Source: CBDDDW01 sp965226805
GTDB taxonomy: Bacteria; Chloroflexota; Dehalococcoidia; Lucifugimonadales; JAGWBF01
Assembly: GCA_965226805.1 (NCBI GenBank)
Contig: CBDDDW010000020.1
Coordinates: forward strand, 44,909 to 108,908
DNA length: 64,000 nt
Direction: 5' to 3'
Shown: positions 63,140-64,000 of the stretch, one piece after another
Layout: every line of letters begins with the position of its first letter
How positions within the stretch are numbered: the stretch's first letter is position 1
Notes under the pieces: model-generated
The model's database searches: none
What the model was told of the DNA's origin: nothing
The model's input: the letters and a program-made list of their open reading frames with translations, nothing else
Program-made: the position numbers and the translations under genes

Positions 63140-64000
63140 TGAGCCGGGACGCATCCGGACCGGCCAAATTCTGGGCACAGCTGGCGGAGGACCTAAGCCG
63201 GATATCTCCAGACGCGGAGATCCGGCGCAACGCCTTTTACTCAGAGGCCGAGTGGGATATCTACGAAGTACGATACAACAGCCTCGGAGGTTTCCGGCTC
63301 TTCGCCTGGATGTCGGTCCCGAGAGGCGTAGGGCCTTTCCCCGGCGTGGTGTACATGCCGGACTACATGAGCGTGAGCGAGTTCCCTTTCACTCCTCTGA
63401 GACGCGAGATGGTGGTGATCAACGCCAGCCATCGTGGGCAGCGACACAACGATGCGGAATACCAGGCCGACTATCCCGGACTCCTCACGGACGGGATCGA
63501 TGCGCTCGAGACCTATGTTATGAAAGATGTCTACGCGGATTCCATCAAAGCAGTGGACCTCCTATCGGGCATGTCTCAAGTAGACAGGCGGCGAATCGCC
63601 GTAGCGGGGGATGGGTTGGGGGGAAGCGTGGCCCTGGCGGCGGCAGCCACCCGGCCTGAGGTGAGGGCCCTGGCAATCGAGTCCCCAATGATGATCGGGG
63701 CGCCTGAAGCCCTCGAATTGGCCGGATCATATCCCCTGGACGAGGTGAACGATTATCTCAGGACCTATCCCGAACGGCGGCAGGATGTACTGGACACTAT
63801 CAGGGTGTTCGATCCTCTGGCGATGGCCGGAAACGTCACGTGCCAGGTCTTGTTGGGCCTGTCCGAGAAGGACTCAGGATTATGCCCACCTCCGCTGGGG
63901 GAGCGGCTGGCCAACCGGCTCAGCCACTGTGAGCTCCGCGCCCACCCGGGTGTGGCAGGAGAGCAGGGAGGTCGCCAAGAGGTGGTGTTCAGGACCAACT
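63139..64000 (+). CDS. AXE1-like paralogue lacking the nucleophile serine (partial, runs off window)
   Basis: The GTG start overlaps the previous stop (TAGTG), and the frame is open to the window end, at least 287 residues. It aligns with the upstream protein: YEVRYNSLGGFRLFAWMSVP, HRGQRHND, DYPGLLTDGIDALETYV, YPERRQDVLDTIRVFDPLAM. The nucleophile elbow reads VAGDGLGGSVAL, where the partner has AHGASQGGG, so Ser is replaced by Gly. The position of the catalytic Asp (LSEKDSGLCPPP) is roughly kept. It is probably inactive and may act as a structural or regulatory partner. Confidence 0.8.
   Translation, partial: MSRDASGPAKFWAQLAEDLSRISPDAEIRRNAFYSEAEWDIYEVRYNSLGGFRLFAWMSVPRGVGPFPGVVYMPDYMSVSEFPFTPLRREMVVINASHRGQRHNDAEYQADYPGLLTDGIDALETYVMKDVYADSIKAVDLLSGMSQVDRRRIAVAGDGLGGSVALAAAATRPEVRALAIESPMMIGAPEALELAGSYPLDEVNDYLRTYPERRQDVLDTIRVFDPLAMAGNVTCQVLLGLSEKDSGLCPPPLGERLANRLSHCELRAHPGVAGEQGGRQEVVFRTN

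Overview
This window reads like a chromosomal segment of an uncultured Chloroflexota bacterium, probably of the Dehalococcoidia/SAR202 type. The reasons are a moderately GC-rich genome, an HspR-grpE-dnaK heat-shock operon, a cytochrome c maturation set with a cysteine-type CcmE, and an accessory catabolic repertoire of ADP-forming acyl-CoA synthetase, 2-oxoacid:ferredoxin oxidoreductase, CaiB-type CoA transferase, hydantoinase-like amidohydrolases and citrate-lyase-like proteins. The lineage is an inference from gene content, because no rRNA or tRNA gene was recognised.

Layout. 0-7.2 kb: a beta-propeller protein, then rpsO-pnp, then the lysine/diaminopimelate genes dapB-asd-dapA. 7.2-16.7 kb: purA (minus), prs, secA, a stand-alone PolX-like helix-hairpin-helix protein with an unknown partner, and valS (minus). 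17-27.8 kb: catabolic and accessory genes, namely hydantoinase, CoA transferase, a second amidohydrolase, a CPA2 antiporter, an inositol monophosphatase-like enzyme, a ribbon-helix-helix/MazF toxin-antitoxin pair and three tandem HpcH/CitE-like paralogues. 27.8-31 kb: a large unknown gene split by an IS element. 31-37 kb: acyl-CoA synthetase, a single-domain response regulator, and korA-korB behind a strong promoter and a structured leader. 37-41.8 kb: an ECF sigma factor and zinc-finger anti-sigma, a repeat-rich spacer, and ccmABCDE. 42-51 kb: a molybdopterin oxidoreductase, two zinc-ribbon small proteins, hspR-grpE-dnaK, an HDAC/Mut7-C/metallo-beta-lactamase operon, and a homocitrate-synthase-like gene. 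51-54 kb: a nitronate monooxygenase, a cupin and a TlpA-like lipoprotein with an in-frame UGA at its active site. 54-62 kb: a NarL-type response regulator, its histidine kinase (split by an IS3 element) and a divergent operon ending in telA. 62-64 kb: two tandem acetylxylan-esterase-like genes, the second running off the window.

The two most interesting loci are these. First, the TlpA-like lipoprotein at 53170-54195 has UGA exactly where the first cysteine of the WCPHC motif should be. The frame stays open beyond it, and a SECIS-like hairpin lies just downstream, so it is a selenoprotein candidate. Second, the 54.4-62.1 kb locus holds three proteins that share one multi-pass membrane domain: the kinase, a zinc-ribbon protein and a bare membrane protein. 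They sit with a coiled-coil protein and TelA, which suggests an undescribed membrane-sensing or envelope-stress module.

Mobile DNA is frequent. There are two IS elements whose target duplications restore the broken reading frames exactly, an identical pair of 169-bp MITE-like elements at CTAG sites, and a second pair of about 170-205-bp elements. Several genes carry single-base frameshifts, mostly beside short homopolymers (pnp, the antiporter, the metallo-beta-lactamase, the homocitrate-synthase-like gene and a membrane protein). Residual assembly indels are the simplest explanation, but real decay cannot be excluded from sequence alone.
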